Positions 1 to 10,678 of a stretch of DNA of 64,000 nt are shown piece after piece (positions within the stretch are counted from its first letter, which is position 1; each line of letters starts with the position of its first letter). The DNA lies in assembly GCF_014202825.1 (NCBI RefSeq), contig NZ_JACHHP010000001.1, positions 496,001 through 560,000 on the forward strand. The letters run 5' to 3'. The position numbers were made by a program, and so were the translations under genes. This DNA comes from Chiayiivirga flava. GTDB taxonomy: Bacteria > Pseudomonadota > Gammaproteobacteria > Xanthomonadales > Xanthomonadaceae. Below the pieces are notes generated by a model that had not been told where the DNA came from, ran no database searches, and saw only the letters and a list, made by a program, of their open reading frames with translations.

Positions 1-717
<717 letters not shown>

Positions 718-741
718 TCCCGCGTCATCGCCGCAACAACG

Positions 742-767
742 GAACGGAGGGCTTCGGCCCTCCGTTC
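742..767. terminator. Bidirectional hairpin between convergent genes
   Basis: A perfect 11-bp stem (742-752 with 757-767) closes a TTCG tetraloop. It lies 25 bp after the stop of the repeat protein and just before the dapB stop, so it can serve both convergent genes. No long T run follows on either strand. Confidence 0.65.
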
Positions 768-772
768 TGCCG

Positions 773-1492
773 TCAGTCCGGCGTCAGCCCCAGCATGTCG
801 TTCATCGTGTACTCGCCCGGCGGCTGCCGCGCGAGCCAGACCGCCGCCCGCAGCGCGCCGCGCGCAAACACGTCGCGATCGGCCGCGCGATGCACCAGCT
901 CGATGCGTTCCCCGGGACCGCAGAACTGCACCGTGTGTTCGCCGACGACATCGCCGGCGCGGATCGAGGCATAGCGCGGCTGACCGCCGCCCGCCGCGAC
1001 GGCATCGCCGAGCCGCAGCGCGGTGCCCGACGGCGCGTCCTTCTTGTGCGCGTGATGGATGTCGACGATGTCGCAATCCCACTGCGGCAGCGCTGCCGCC
1101 GCACGCCGCGCAAGATCGGCCAGGAGCGCGGCGCCCGGGCTGAAGTTGGCCGCCCACAGCACCGGCAACTGCCGGGCCGCGGCGCGCAGGCGCGCGCGCT
1201 GGTCCGCCGACAGGCCCGTGGTGCCCGACACGAACGCGGCGCGCCGCGCGAGGCACAGATCGAGCACCGCATCGAAGGCATCGGGCAGGCTGAAATCGAT
1301 CGCCACCTCGAATGCCGGCACGTCCCCGAGCGTGTCGACCCCTGCGATCGCCACGCCGGCAGCGCTCGTTCCGGCGCGACGCGCTACCGCAGCACCGAGC
1401 GTTGTCGCGGGAACATCAGGCTGCAGTCGCAGCAGCGCCGCGCCCATGCGTCCGGTGGCGCCGTGGATCAGCAGGCGGAGGGGGTCGGACAT
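773..1492 (-). CDS. dapB: 4-hydroxy-tetrahydrodipicolinate reductase
   Basis: Cytoplasmic NAD(P)H-dependent reductase of the diaminopimelate/lysine pathway, acting after DapA. The 239-aa product has the N-terminal dinucleotide-binding loop GATGRMG at residues 11-17, the SGTTG segment near 89-93, and the family active-site signature HHAHKKDAPSGTAL at about 146-159, which contains the catalytic His and Lys. It is somewhat shorter than the E. coli enzyme (273 aa), but all core motifs are present. It lies downstream of dnaJ on the same strand with a 124-bp gap and may be read from it or from its own promoter. Confidence 0.95.
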   Translation of the reverse strand: MSDPLRLLIHGATGRMGAALLRLQPDVPATTLGAAVARRAGTSAAGVAIAGVDTLGDVPAFEVAIDFSLPDAFDAVLDLCLARRAAFVSGTTGLSADQRARLRAAARQLPVLWAANFSPGAALLADLARRAAAALPQWDCDIVDIHHAHKKDAPSGTALRLGDAVAAGGGQPRYASIRAGDVVGEHTVQFCGPGERIELVHRAADRDVFARGALRAAVWLARQPPGEYTMNDMLGLTPD

Positions 1493-1586
1493 CGGCGACT
1501 CGAAGAAGACGGCGCATCATGATGCCACGCGGCGCGCGCAGGTCCGAGGCGCGCGTCGGGCATGGTGTTCGACGCTCCTTGCGCCT

Positions 1587-1606
1587 GGCGGGATCGGCCT
1601 CCCGCC
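1587..1606 (-). terminator. Possible dnaJ terminator hairpin
   Basis: A 7-bp GC-rich stem (1587-1593 with 1600-1606) around a 6-nt loop sits 11 bp after the dnaJ stop on the minus strand. There is no U-rich tail, so it is weak evidence for termination before dapB. Confidence 0.3.
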
Positions 1607-1616
1607 CGCAACACGG

Positions 1617-2732
1617 TCAGGACACCACGCGGTTCCAGAATGCCTTCACGCCGTCGAGGAACGTGCTCGACCGCGGCGAATGCGCGGCGGCGTTGTCGCC
1701 TTCGAACGTGCCCTCGAATTCCTGCAGGATCTCACGCTGGCGACGCGTCAGGTTCACCGGCGTTTCGACCACGACACGGCACAGCAGATCGCCCGGTGCA
1801 TGGCTGCGCACGGACTTGACGCCTTTGCCGCGCAGGCGGAACTGCTTGCCGGTCTGGGTTTCGGCCGGCACCTTGACGATGACTTCGCCCTCCAGCGTCG
1901 GCACCTCGATGTCGGCGCCGAGCGCGGCCTGCGAGAGGCGGATCGGCAGTTCGCAATACAGATCGTCGCCGTCGCGCTGGAAGATCGCGTGTTCGCGCAC
2001 GCGCACTTCCACGTAGAGATCGCCGGCCGGTGCGCCGGCCGGACCGGCTTCGCCCTCGCCTGCGAGGCGGATCCGGTCGCCGTTGTCGACGCCGCCGGGA
2101 ATCTTCACTTCCAGCGTCTTCTCGTCCTCGACACGGCCCTGCCCGCGGCAGCTCTTGCATGGATTGCTGACGCGCTTGCCGGCACCGGCGCAGTGCGGAC
2201 ACACCTGCTGCACCGAGAAAATGCCCTGCTGCATGCGCACGCGGCCCTGGCCACGACACGTGCCGCAGGTTTCGGTCTTGCCGTCTTCCGAACCCGTGCC
2301 CTTGCACTCCACGCAGCCGACCAGCGTGGGCACGTCGATCTTGCGCTCCACCCCGAACACGGCTTCTTCGAGATCGAGTTCGATCACGTAGCGCAGGTCC
2401 GACCCGCGCCGCGCCTGCTGCCGCCCGCCGCGGCCACCGCCGAAGATGTCGCCGAAGATGTCCCCGAAGATGTCCCCGAAATCCGCACCGCCGTGGCCGC
2501 CACCACCGCGTTCGAACGCGGCATGGCCGTGCTGGTCGTACGCGCGGCGTTTCGCCGGCTCGGACAGCACTTCGTAGGCTTCCTTGCACTCCTTGAACGC
2601 CTCTTCCGCGGCCTTGTCGCCCGGGTTGCGGTCCGGGTGGTACTTCATGGCGCAGCGGCGATACGCCTTCTTGAGTTCGTCCTCGCTGGCGCTCTTGGTG
2701 ACGCCGAGGATGTCGTAGTAGTCGCGTTTCAT
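1617..2732 (-). CDS. dnaJ: Chaperone protein DnaJ (Hsp40)
   Basis: Co-chaperone that delivers unfolded clients to DnaK and stimulates its ATPase. The 371-aa product has the full type-I layout: J domain with the HPD motif at residues 32-34; a Gly/Phe linker with an unusual triple GDIF repeat; four zinc-binding CXXCXGXG units ([32 protein letters not shown]); and the C-terminal client-binding domains. It follows dnaK on the minus strand, separated by a 127-bp gap that holds a strong terminator, so its level is probably set by read-through. Confidence 0.98.
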   Translation of the reverse strand: MKRDYYDILGVTKSASEDELKKAYRRCAMKYHPDRNPGDKAAEEAFKECKEAYEVLSEPAKRRAYDQHGHAAFERGGGGHGGADFGDIFGDIFGDIFGGGRGGRQQARRGSDLRYVIELDLEEAVFGVERKIDVPTLVGCVECKGTGSEDGKTETCGTCRGQGRVRMQQGIFSVQQVCPHCAGAGKRVSNPCKSCRGQGRVEDEKTLEVKIPGGVDNGDRIRLAGEGEAGPAGAPAGDLYVEVRVREHAIFQRDGDDLYCELPIRLSQAALGADIEVPTLEGEVIVKVPAETQTGKQFRLRGKGVKSVRSHAPGDLLCRVVVETPVNLTRRQREILQEFEGTFEGDNAAAHSPRSSTFLDGVKAFWNRVVS

Positions 2733-2740
2733 GGCAGCGT

Positions 2741-2768
2741 GGATTCGTGATTTGAGATTCGTGATTCG
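2741..2768 (+). repeat. Heptamer array, four units
   Basis: Four tandem 7-mers (GGATTCG, TGATTTG, AGATTCG, TGATTCG) lie just upstream of the dnaJ start. They face a second array of four 7-mers at 2836-2863 in inverted orientation, on the other side of the dnaK terminator. Confidence 0.7.
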
Positions 2769-2773
2769 AAGAA

Positions 2774-2806
2774 AAGGCCGTCGTGCCTGCGAGGCGCGAC
2801 GGCCTT
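2774..2806 (-). terminator. Rho-independent terminator after dnaK
   Basis: A perfect 10-bp stem (2774-2783 with 2797-2806) encloses a further 4-bp GCCT/AGGC stem with a 3-nt loop. On the minus strand it is followed directly by TTTTCTTC, the expected U-rich tail. It stands between dnaK and dnaJ and should cut dnaJ expression relative to dnaK. Confidence 0.85.
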
Positions 2807-2835
2807 GAAAAGGCGGACGGGATTCACGCTCCAGC

Positions 2836-2859
2836 CAATCGCGAATCCCGAATCACGAA

Positions 2860-2863
<4 letters not shown>
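2836..2863 (-). repeat. Heptamer array, four units, includes dnaK stop
   Basis: On the minus strand the units read GTGATTC, GTGATTC, GGGATTC, GCGATTG. The first unit contains the TGA stop of dnaK. The array is inverted relative to the one at 2741-2768, so the two could pair in the transcript around the terminator hairpin. Confidence 0.7.
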
Positions 2864-4788
<1,925 letters not shown>

Positions 4789-4837
4789 GTGTGTGTCTCC
4801 CGGAAAATATGCGGGCCGTGGCGGCCGCGTCTGGTCG

Positions 4838-4867
4838 TTATGTGAGGGTTATGCGAAGGGCTTCAAG
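4838..4867 (-). promoter_or_regulatory. Sigma-32-like promoter before dnaK
   Basis: On the minus strand CTTGAA (4867-4862) is followed, after 14 bases, by CCCTCACATAA (4848-4838). This resembles the heat-shock consensus CTTGAA / CCCCATNTA at normal spacing and lies 50-80 bp before the dnaK start. Pattern match only. Confidence 0.45.
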
Positions 4868-4871
4868 CGCG

Positions 4872-4895
4872 CCGGAGCGAATTTTTTCGCGCCGG
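4872..4895 (-). terminator. Hairpin between grpE and dnaK
   Basis: A 10-bp stem with one mismatch (4872-4881 with 4886-4895) closes a 4-nt A/T loop, 10 bp after the grpE stop and directly before the sigma-32-like -35 element. It may end the hrcA-grpE transcript or mark a processing site. Confidence 0.35.
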
Positions 4896-4905
4896 GAGGA
4901 GGCGA

Positions 4906-5427
4906 TCAGCCGTCCTGGGCCACCACCACCAGCGCGGGTCGCAGCAGGCGGTCGTTGAGCACGTAGCCCTTCTGGTACACCTGCACCACGTGGCCGGGCG
5001 CGTGCTCGGCGCTGGGCACGGTGCTGATGGCCTGGTGGTGCTCGGGATTGAAGGCGCCGCCGGTGGGGTCGACGACGTTGAGGCCGTTGCCCTGCGCCAC
5101 GCGCAGCAGCTGGCGCAGCGTAAGTTCCATGCCTTCGCGCAGCTTGCCCGGCTCGCCTTCTGCGGCGAGGCCGGCTTCGAGGCTGTCGAGCACCGGCAGC
5201 AGGTCCGCGAGCAGGCGTTCGTTGGCGAACTTGCGCGCCTGCTCCACGTCGCGGATCAGGCGGCGACGCTGGTTTTCCAGGTCCGCGCGGTCGCGCAGCT
5301 GTTCGTCGCGCGCGGCGCCGAGCTGCTGTTCGAGGTCGGCGATGCGGTCCTCGAGCGAGGGCTCGAAACCGTCGTCGCGCGGCGGCTGGTCCGGCGTGGG
5401 CGCCGGCGCGGTGTCGTTCGAATGCAT
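4906..5427 (-). CDS. grpE: Nucleotide exchange factor GrpE
   Basis: Dimeric cytoplasmic factor that releases ADP from DnaK. The 173-aa product has an acidic, Pro-rich head, a long helix ([20 protein letters not shown]), and the C-terminal beta domain with typical GrpE residues ([29 protein letters not shown]). I place the start at the ATG at 5427 (MHSNDTAP) because GGAG lies 6 bases before it; an in-frame ATG 51 bases upstream lacks this. Gene order hrcA-grpE-dnaK-dnaJ is the common heat-shock arrangement. Confidence 0.95.
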   Translation of the reverse strand: MHSNDTAPAPTPDQPPRDDGFEPSLEDRIADLEQQLGAARDEQLRDRADLENQRRRLIRDVEQARKFANERLLADLLPVLDSLEAGLAAEGEPGKLREGMELTLRQLLRVAQGNGLNVVDPTGGAFNPEHHQAISTVPSAEHAPGHVVQVYQKGYVLNDRLLRPALVVVAQDG

Positions 5428-5553
5428 GGTCACTCCGTGGAATTTCGGCCGCTGTCGCGGCCCGATCGCGCGATTCATGGATGCCGCGGGCGCGGTTTCA
5501 AGTGCTGCGCCGTCCCCGGCGGCGTGCGCTCGGTGGGGGCGTCTGGCCGGATT

Positions 5554-6597
5554 TCAAGGCAAGGCCCGGTTCAACGCCGTGCTGAGCACCGTGGCGGTGG
5601 CCTGCACCATCGGGATGACGCGCTCGTAGGCCATGCGCGTGGGGCCGATCACGCCGAGCACGCCGAGCACCTTGCCGTCGGTGCCGTACGGCGCGGTGAC
5701 GATGCTGCATTGCCCGAGCGGCGCGTGCCCGGTTTCCTCGCCGATGAACAGGCGTACGCCCTGGGCGTGGATGCAGCCTTCGAGCAGCTGGAGCAGCTCC
5801 TTCTTGCGCGCGAAGGTGTCGAACAGGTCGCGCAGGCGGTCGAGGTCGGACAGGTCCTGCACGCCCATCAGGCGGGTCTGGCCGGCGACGAGCACGTCCT
5901 CGTCCGCGCCGGGTGTGAAAGCGGCCTCGGTGACGTCGGCGGCCACCGACAGCACGCGCTCCATCGCGCTGCGCGCATCGCGCAGCTCGCGCTGGAGCTG
6001 GGCGCGGATTTCCGGCAGCGGCCGGCCGGTGAATGTGGCATTGAGGTAATTGGCGGTCTGTTCGAGCTCGGAGCTGCTGTACGGCCGGCGCGTGGCGACG
6101 ATGCGGTTCTGCACCTCGTTGTCGGTGAAGACCAGGATCACCAGCACGCGGCTCGGCTCCAGCGCCACGAAATCGATGTGGCGCAGCGAAAACTGCTCGC
6201 GCCGCGGCACGGTGACCAGGCCCACGAAATGGCTCATCGCCGAGAGCATTTCGGACACGTTGTTGAGCAGGCCCTGGGTGCCGAGCTGGTGCGGCAGCTG
6301 CCGGCCCAGACGCTCCACCTCGCCGGATGCCATCGGCTCCACCTGCAGCAGGCTGTCGACGAACACGCGGTAGCCCTGCGCCGTCGGCACGCGCCCGGCC
6401 GAGGTGTGCGGCGTGGTGACCAGGCCGATGTCTTCCAGGTCCGACATCACGTTGCGGATCGTGGCCGGGCTCACGTCCAGCCCCGCGTGCTTGGCCAGCG
6501 TGCGCGAACCCACGGGCACGCCGTCCCGGATGTACTGGGCGATCATGGCGCGCAGCAGGCTGCGGGCGCGGGGGTCGAGATCGTGGGACGTGGCCAA
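5554..6597 (-). CDS. hrcA: Heat-inducible transcription repressor HrcA
   Basis: Repressor that binds CIRCE operators and is normally stabilised by GroEL. The product (about 347 aa) has the N-terminal winged helix (LDVSPATIRNVMSDLEDIGL, then TSAGRVPTAQGYRVFVD), the central SAMSHFVGLVTVPRREQF block and the C-terminal GVLGVIGPTRMAYERVIP. This closely resembles the Xanthomonas protein as I recall it. The start is uncertain: the frame has no ATG before the conserved LDPRARSLLRAM region, so I use the TTG at 6597, which fits the family length and lies downstream of a sigma-70-like promoter. No CIRCE element was found nearby. Confidence 0.92.
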   Translation of the reverse strand: MATSHDLDPRARSLLRAMIAQYIRDGVPVGSRTLAKHAGLDVSPATIRNVMSDLEDIGLVTTPHTSAGRVPTAQGYRVFVDSLLQVEPMASGEVERLGRQLPHQLGTQGLLNNVSEMLSAMSHFVGLVTVPRREQFSLRHIDFVALEPSRVLVILVFTDNEVQNRIVATRRPYSSSELEQTANYLNATFTGRPLPEIRAQLQRELRDARSAMERVLSVAADVTEAAFTPGADEDVLVAGQTRLMGVQDLSDLDRLRDLFDTFARKKELLQLLEGCIHAQGVRLFIGEETGHAPLGQCSIVTAPYGTDGKVLGVLGVIGPTRMAYERVIPMVQATATVLSTALNRALP

Positions 6598-6626
6598 TGC
6601 GCTGGAAACGTGGGTGGGGAGCGCAT

Positions 6627-6655
6627 TAGATAGTGTTTGCGCGGCGAATGGGCAA
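6627..6655 (-). promoter_or_regulatory. Sigma-70-like promoter for hrcA
   Basis: On the minus strand TTGCCC (6655-6650) and TATCTA (6632-6627) are 17 bp apart, each matching four of six consensus bases. Transcription would begin near 6620, about 20 bp before the proposed TTG start of hrcA. It lies in the divergent gap between hrcA and the DUF1801 gene. Confidence 0.45.
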
Positions 6656-6750
6656 GTGCTGGCGCACAGGACGGCCGCGCCGGGGCATGATGGCCGGCTC
6701 CGGCCGCGGCAGCTGCGCCGGACGGACCCACCGCACAGGAGGTTTCCCCG

Positions 6751-7161
6751 ATGCCGCCCGCCCCGCGCAGGACCCCGGCCGCCGCGCCGCCCGACGTCGA
6801 CGCGTTTTTCGCGACCCTCGACCATCCGCGCCGCGACGCCCTGCTCGCGATGCGCAGCGCCATCCTCGGTGCAGACCCGTCGATCGCCGAAGGCATCAAA
6901 TGGAACGTGCCCAGTTTCCGCACCAGGGACTGGTTCGCCACATTGCACCTGCGCGCCCGGACCGGCGTTGGCGTGATCCTGCATCTGGGCGCGAAGAAAA
7001 CCGCGGCGTCCGAACACGGCGTGCCGATCGACGACCCGGACGGCCTGCTGCAGTGGCTGGCGCGGGACCGCGCCATGGTCGCGTTCCGCGACCTGGCCGA
7101 CGTCTCGGCGCGACGCGATGCCTTCGTAGCCCTGATCCGGCGCTGGATCGCACACCTCTGA
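6751..7161 (+). CDS. DUF1801-family protein
   Basis: Small cytoplasmic protein (136 aa) of the DUF1801 type, judged from the pattern of an N-terminal helix DAFFATLDHPRRDALLAMR, the central IAEGIKWNVPSF segment and the ILHLGAKK strand. The function of the family is not established. AGGAGG lies 9 bases before the ATG, a strong ribosome binding site. It is transcribed divergently from hrcA and is 85 bp upstream of recN on the same strand. Confidence 0.8.
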   Translation: MPPAPRRTPAAAPPDVDAFFATLDHPRRDALLAMRSAILGADPSIAEGIKWNVPSFRTRDWFATLHLRARTGVGVILHLGAKKTAASEHGVPIDDPDGLLQWLARDRAMVAFRDLADVSARRDAFVALIRRWIAHL

Positions 7162-7246
7162 CGCGGACACCGCGGCGCGCTGGTTCCCGTGACCGCGCGC
7201 ATGGTAATTTTGCCCGCCGCGTTACCGCCGCCCTCGTCCGGACCGC

Positions 7247-8926
7247 ATGCTGGTTTCCCTCTACGTCAAGGACTTCGCCATCGTCAGCGAAGTCGAAGTC
7301 GCGCTCGGCGCCGGCCTGACCGTGGTCTCGGGCGAAACCGGCGCCGGCAAGTCGCTGCTGGTCGATGCCCTGCTGCTGCTGACCGGCGCGCGCGCCGACG
7401 CGGGCATGGTGCGCCACGGCGCCGACCGCGCCGAACTTGCGGCGGAATTCCGTCTCGCGCCCGACGCCCCGGCGCTGGCGTGGCTGCGCGAGAACGAACT
7501 CGACGACGGCGGCGACTGCCAACTGCGCCGCGTGATCCGCGCCGACGGCGGCTCGCGCGCCTGGATCAACGGCCGTCCGGCGACGGCGGCGCAGCTCGGT
7601 GCGGTCGGCGAGCGGCTGGTCGAAATCCACGGCCAGCATGAGCACCAGGCGCTGCTGGATCGCACCCAGCAGCTGGCGATGCTCGACGGCTTCGCCGCGC
7701 ACCCGGCGCTGCTCGCCGACGTGGCCGACAGCGCCCGCCGCTGGCAGGCGGCCGCGCGCACCATCGAACAGCTGCAGGACCGGGGCAACGTCAGCGACCG
7801 TTGCGACTGGCTCGCGGCGCAGCTCGCCGAACTCGACCGCGAGCAGCTTGCCCCGGCCGCGCTCGAGGAACTGTCCGCCGCGCACCGCCGCCACAGCCAT
7901 GCGGCCGCGCTGATCGAAGGCACGGCGCGCGCCCAGGCGCGTCTGGGCGGCGACGACGGTGTCTCGCTGCTGAGCCTGCTGCGCCAGACGCGCGCCGAGC
8001 TCGCACGCCTGGGCGAACACGAACCCCGGCTGGCACAGGTCGATGCCCTGCTCGACGGCGCGGAGATCCAGCTCGACGAAGCCGCCGCGGAACTCGACCG
8101 CGTGCGCGACGGCCTCGACCTCGACCCCGAGCGCCTGCAGGAACTCGATGCCCGCATCGCGCGCCTGCACGACCTCGCCCGCAAGCACCGCGTGCCGCTC
8201 GACGCACTGGCGCTGCGGCGCGATGCCATCGCCGACGAGCTCGACCAGCTGCAGGGCGCGGGCGAAACGCTCGTGCGCCTGCAGCGCGAGCGCGACGCCG
8301 CGCGCGCGGACTGGGCGCGCGCGGCGCAGGCGCTGTCGGCGTCGCGCGCGGCGGCGGCCGGGACGCTTGCGCGCAAGGTCAGTGCGCTGATGGACACCCT
8401 CGGCATGGCCGGCGGCCACTTCGCGGTCGAGCTGACCGCGCTGCCCGACCCGGCGCCCGACGCGCACGGCGCCGAACGCGCGGAATTCCTCGTGTCGGCC
8501 AACCCGGGGCAGCCGCCGCGCCCGCTGCGCAAGGTCGCGTCCGGTGGCGAGCTGTCGCGCATCAGCCTCGCGATCGAGGTCGCCGCGCTGGGGCTCGACG
8601 CGGTGCAGACGATGGTCTTCGACGAAGTCGATTCGGGCATCGGCGGTGCCGTGGCCGAAGTCGTCGGCCAGAAACTGCGCGCGCTCGCCGCGAGCCGCCA
8701 GGTGCTGTGCGTGACCCACCTCGCGCAGGTCGCGGCGCAGGGCCATTCGCACCTGCGCGTGAGCAAGCACGCCGGCGACGACAGCACGCGCAGCCGCATC
8801 GACGTGCTCGATGCGAAGGAGCGCACCGAGGAAATCGCGCGCATGCTCGGCGGTATCGACATCACCAGGGAAACCCGCGCGCATGCGCGCCAGATGCTCG
8901 CGACCGCGGGCGGCAAGGCGTCCTGA
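7247..8926 (+). CDS. recN: DNA repair protein RecN
   Basis: SMC-like ATPase acting in double-strand break repair. The 559-aa product matches the family length and has Walker A GETGAGKS at residues 29-36, the RecN motif EIHGQHEHQALLD near 130, two long coiled-coil arms rich in Arg/Glu/Leu, the ABC signature ASGGELSRISLAIEV near 430, and Walker B TMVFDEVDSGIGG near 455. A recN gene next to the hrcA-grpE-dnaK-dnaJ block is a common gammaproteobacterial neighbourhood. No E. coli-type LexA box was recognised in the short upstream gap. Confidence 0.97.
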   Translation: MLVSLYVKDFAIVSEVEVALGAGLTVVSGETGAGKSLLVDALLLLTGARADAGMVRHGADRAELAAEFRLAPDAPALAWLRENELDDGGDCQLRRVIRADGGSRAWINGRPATAAQLGAVGERLVEIHGQHEHQALLDRTQQLAMLDGFAAHPALLADVADSARRWQAAARTIEQLQDRGNVSDRCDWLAAQLAELDREQLAPAALEELSAAHRRHSHAAALIEGTARAQARLGGDDGVSLLSLLRQTRAELARLGEHEPRLAQVDALLDGAEIQLDEAAAELDRVRDGLDLDPERLQELDARIARLHDLARKHRVPLDALALRRDAIADELDQLQGAGETLVRLQRERDAARADWARAAQALSASRAAAAGTLARKVSALMDTLGMAGGHFAVELTALPDPAPDAHGAERAEFLVSANPGQPPRPLRKVASGGELSRISLAIEVAALGLDAVQTMVFDEVDSGIGGAVAEVVGQKLRALAASRQVLCVTHLAQVAAQGHSHLRVSKHAGDDSTRSRIDVLDAKERTEEIARMLGGIDITRETRAHARQMLATAGGKAS

Positions 8927-8954
8927 CGTCGGACGCGCGCCGGCCCCGGACGCG

Positions 8955-8976
8955 GCGGGGCCTGCGCAGGCCCCGC
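8955..8976 (+). terminator. Palindrome after recN
   Basis: A perfect 22-bp palindrome (two 11-base halves, very GC-rich) starts 28 bp after the recN stop. It could fold into a hairpin and end recN transcription before the aminotransferase gene. No T run follows. Confidence 0.5.
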
Positions 8977-9048
8977 ACCACCTTGCACCGCCCGCCGCTC
9001 ACTGCGCATAGTGCCCGTCCGCCCGCTTGCACCCGCACGGACCCCACG

Positions 9049-10392
9049 ATGACCGATGCCACTCCCGACCCCGCCACGCTGAACCTCGATCCGTACTGGA
9101 TGCCGTTCACGCACAACCGCTACTTCAAGCAGCATCGGCCGCTCGATCGGCTGCTGGTCGGTGCCGAGGGCGCCTACTACACGACATCGCAGGGCCAGAC
9201 GCTCTTCGACGGCCTTTCGGGCCTGTGGTGCTGCGGACTCGGGCATCGCGACCGGCGCATCGTCGAGGCGGTGAAGAACCAGCTCGACGTCGCCGACTAT
9301 TACCCCGCCTTCCAGGTCGCGAGCCCGGACAGCTTCCGTCTCGCCGAACGCATCGCCAAACACGCGCCCGGCGACCTCGACCACGTCTTCTTCACCAACT
9401 CCGGCTCGGAAGCCGTTGACACCGCGCTCAAGATCGCGCTCGCCTACCACCGCCTGCGCGGCGAGGCCTCGCGCACCCGCTTCATCGGCCGCGAACGCGG
9501 CTACCACGGCGTCGGCTTCGGCGGCATCTCGGTCGGCGGCATGGTGGCGAACCGCAAGATGTTCGCGCCGGCCATGCTCAACGGCGTCGACCACCTGCCG
9601 CACACGCACAACCTCTCGCAGATGGCGTTCTCGCAGGGCATGCCCGAATGGGGCGCGCATCTTGCCGACGAACTCGAACGCATCGTCGCGCTGCACGATG
9701 CGTCCACGATCGCCGCGGTGATCGTCGAACCGATGCAGGGCTCGGTCGGCGTCATCATCCCGCCGATTGGCTACCTGCAGAAACTCCGCGAAATCTGCAC
9801 GAAACACGGCATCCTGCTGATCTTCGACGAAGTGATCACCGGCTTCGGCCGCATGGGCGACTGGTTCGGCGCGCAGGCCTTCGGCGTCACGCCCGACCTC
9901 ATCACGTTCGCCAAGGGCGTCAACAACGGCACCGTGCCGATGGGCGGCGTGATCGCCAGCAAGCCCATCTACGACGCCTTCATGACCGGCCCGGACTACG
10001 CCGTCGAATTCTTCCACGGCTACACCTACTCCGCGCACGCCCTCGCCGTCGCCGCCGCCCACGCCACGCTCGACATCCTCGGAAGCGACGACGTTCCGAA
10101 CCGCTTCACCGCGCTCGGCACGCTCCTCGCCGACGGCGTGCACTCGCTGCGCGGCGAGCCCAACGTGATCGATATCCGCAACTACGCGGGCGCCGCCGCC
10201 GTCGAGCTCGCCCCACTGCCCGGCAAGCCCGGCCTGCGCGCGATCCGCCTGTTCGAGGACGCCCTCAAGCGCGGCCTGCTGGTGCGCTTCACCGGCGACA
10301 CCATCGCCCTCGCCCCGCCGGTGATCTCGACCGAGGCCGAAATCCACCGGCTCGTCGACACGATGCGCGAGGCGATCCGCGCCGTCGCCTGA
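9049..10392 (+). CDS. Omega-amino acid (beta-alanine):pyruvate aminotransferase
   Basis: PLP-dependent class III aminotransferase, 447 aa. Recognisable parts are the N-terminal DPYWMPFTHNRYFK typical of beta-alanine:pyruvate transaminases, the GSEAVDTALKIA segment, GYHGVGFGG, IFDEVITGFGRMG, and the PLP lysine in TFAKGVNNG (Lys289). The start at 9049 is the first ATG consistent with the family N-terminus. It heads the pyrimidine-degradation cluster and would convert beta-alanine (or 3-aminoisobutyrate from thymine) to malonate (or methylmalonate) semialdehyde, the substrate of the next gene. The exact substrate is inferred from context. Confidence 0.9.
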   Translation: MTDATPDPATLNLDPYWMPFTHNRYFKQHRPLDRLLVGAEGAYYTTSQGQTLFDGLSGLWCCGLGHRDRRIVEAVKNQLDVADYYPAFQVASPDSFRLAERIAKHAPGDLDHVFFTNSGSEAVDTALKIALAYHRLRGEASRTRFIGRERGYHGVGFGGISVGGMVANRKMFAPAMLNGVDHLPHTHNLSQMAFSQGMPEWGAHLADELERIVALHDASTIAAVIVEPMQGSVGVIIPPIGYLQKLREICTKHGILLIFDEVITGFGRMGDWFGAQAFGVTPDLITFAKGVNNGTVPMGGVIASKPIYDAFMTGPDYAVEFFHGYTYSAHALAVAAAHATLDILGSDDVPNRFTALGTLLADGVHSLRGEPNVIDIRNYAGAAAVELAPLPGKPGLRAIRLFEDALKRGLLVRFTGDTIALAPPVISTEAEIHRLVDTMREAIRAVA

Positions 10393-10678
10393 GTCACGTC
10401 GCTGCGCGCGGCGAGGCGCGCCGCAGCGCGTTCAGCGCCGGTGCATGCAGGCTTGCAACCCGCGCCGGAGTTGCGTAGAACGGGCAACGAAGCGACACCT
10501 CGTCCTTCCGCACCCCGGCCGGGCGGAAGGTTGGATCGGCAACGATCCGGTTGCGCAGCACGACGCGACGGTTCGCCGTCCGTCGTCACGCACCCGCCGC
10601 CGCGAGGCGGCGTTCCCGCTCACCGAGACGCGCGGGAATCCGATGGCTCGCATGTCGCGCGACCACACGGAGTGACAG
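10393..10678 (+). other. Structured leader region before the semialdehyde dehydrogenase gene
   Basis: This 286-bp gap contains no convincing gene. It holds four successive hairpins: 10504-10510/10524-10530; GGATC/GATCC at 10533-10548; GACGG-TTCG-CCGTC at 10567-10580; and CGCCGCC-GCGA-GGCGGCG at 10595-10612. The last two have stable UUCG and GNRA tetraloops. It could be a structured mRNA leader, a terminator region for the upstream gene, or a repeat relic. Confidence 0.4.

Noticed and set aside
6597-6680. CIRCE operator for HrcA
   Set aside because: An AGCACTT half is present, but there is no GAGTGCTAA partner at 9-bp spacing.
7203-7226. GGTAA-N14-TTACC inverted repeat before recN as an SOS operator
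   Set aside because: Arms are only 5 bp and do not match known LexA boxes of this group; likely chance.
7261-10347. 1028-aa minus-strand frame opposite recN and the aminotransferase
   Set aside because: Composition is the mirror of the coding strand in GC-rich DNA; no domain, no ribosome binding site.
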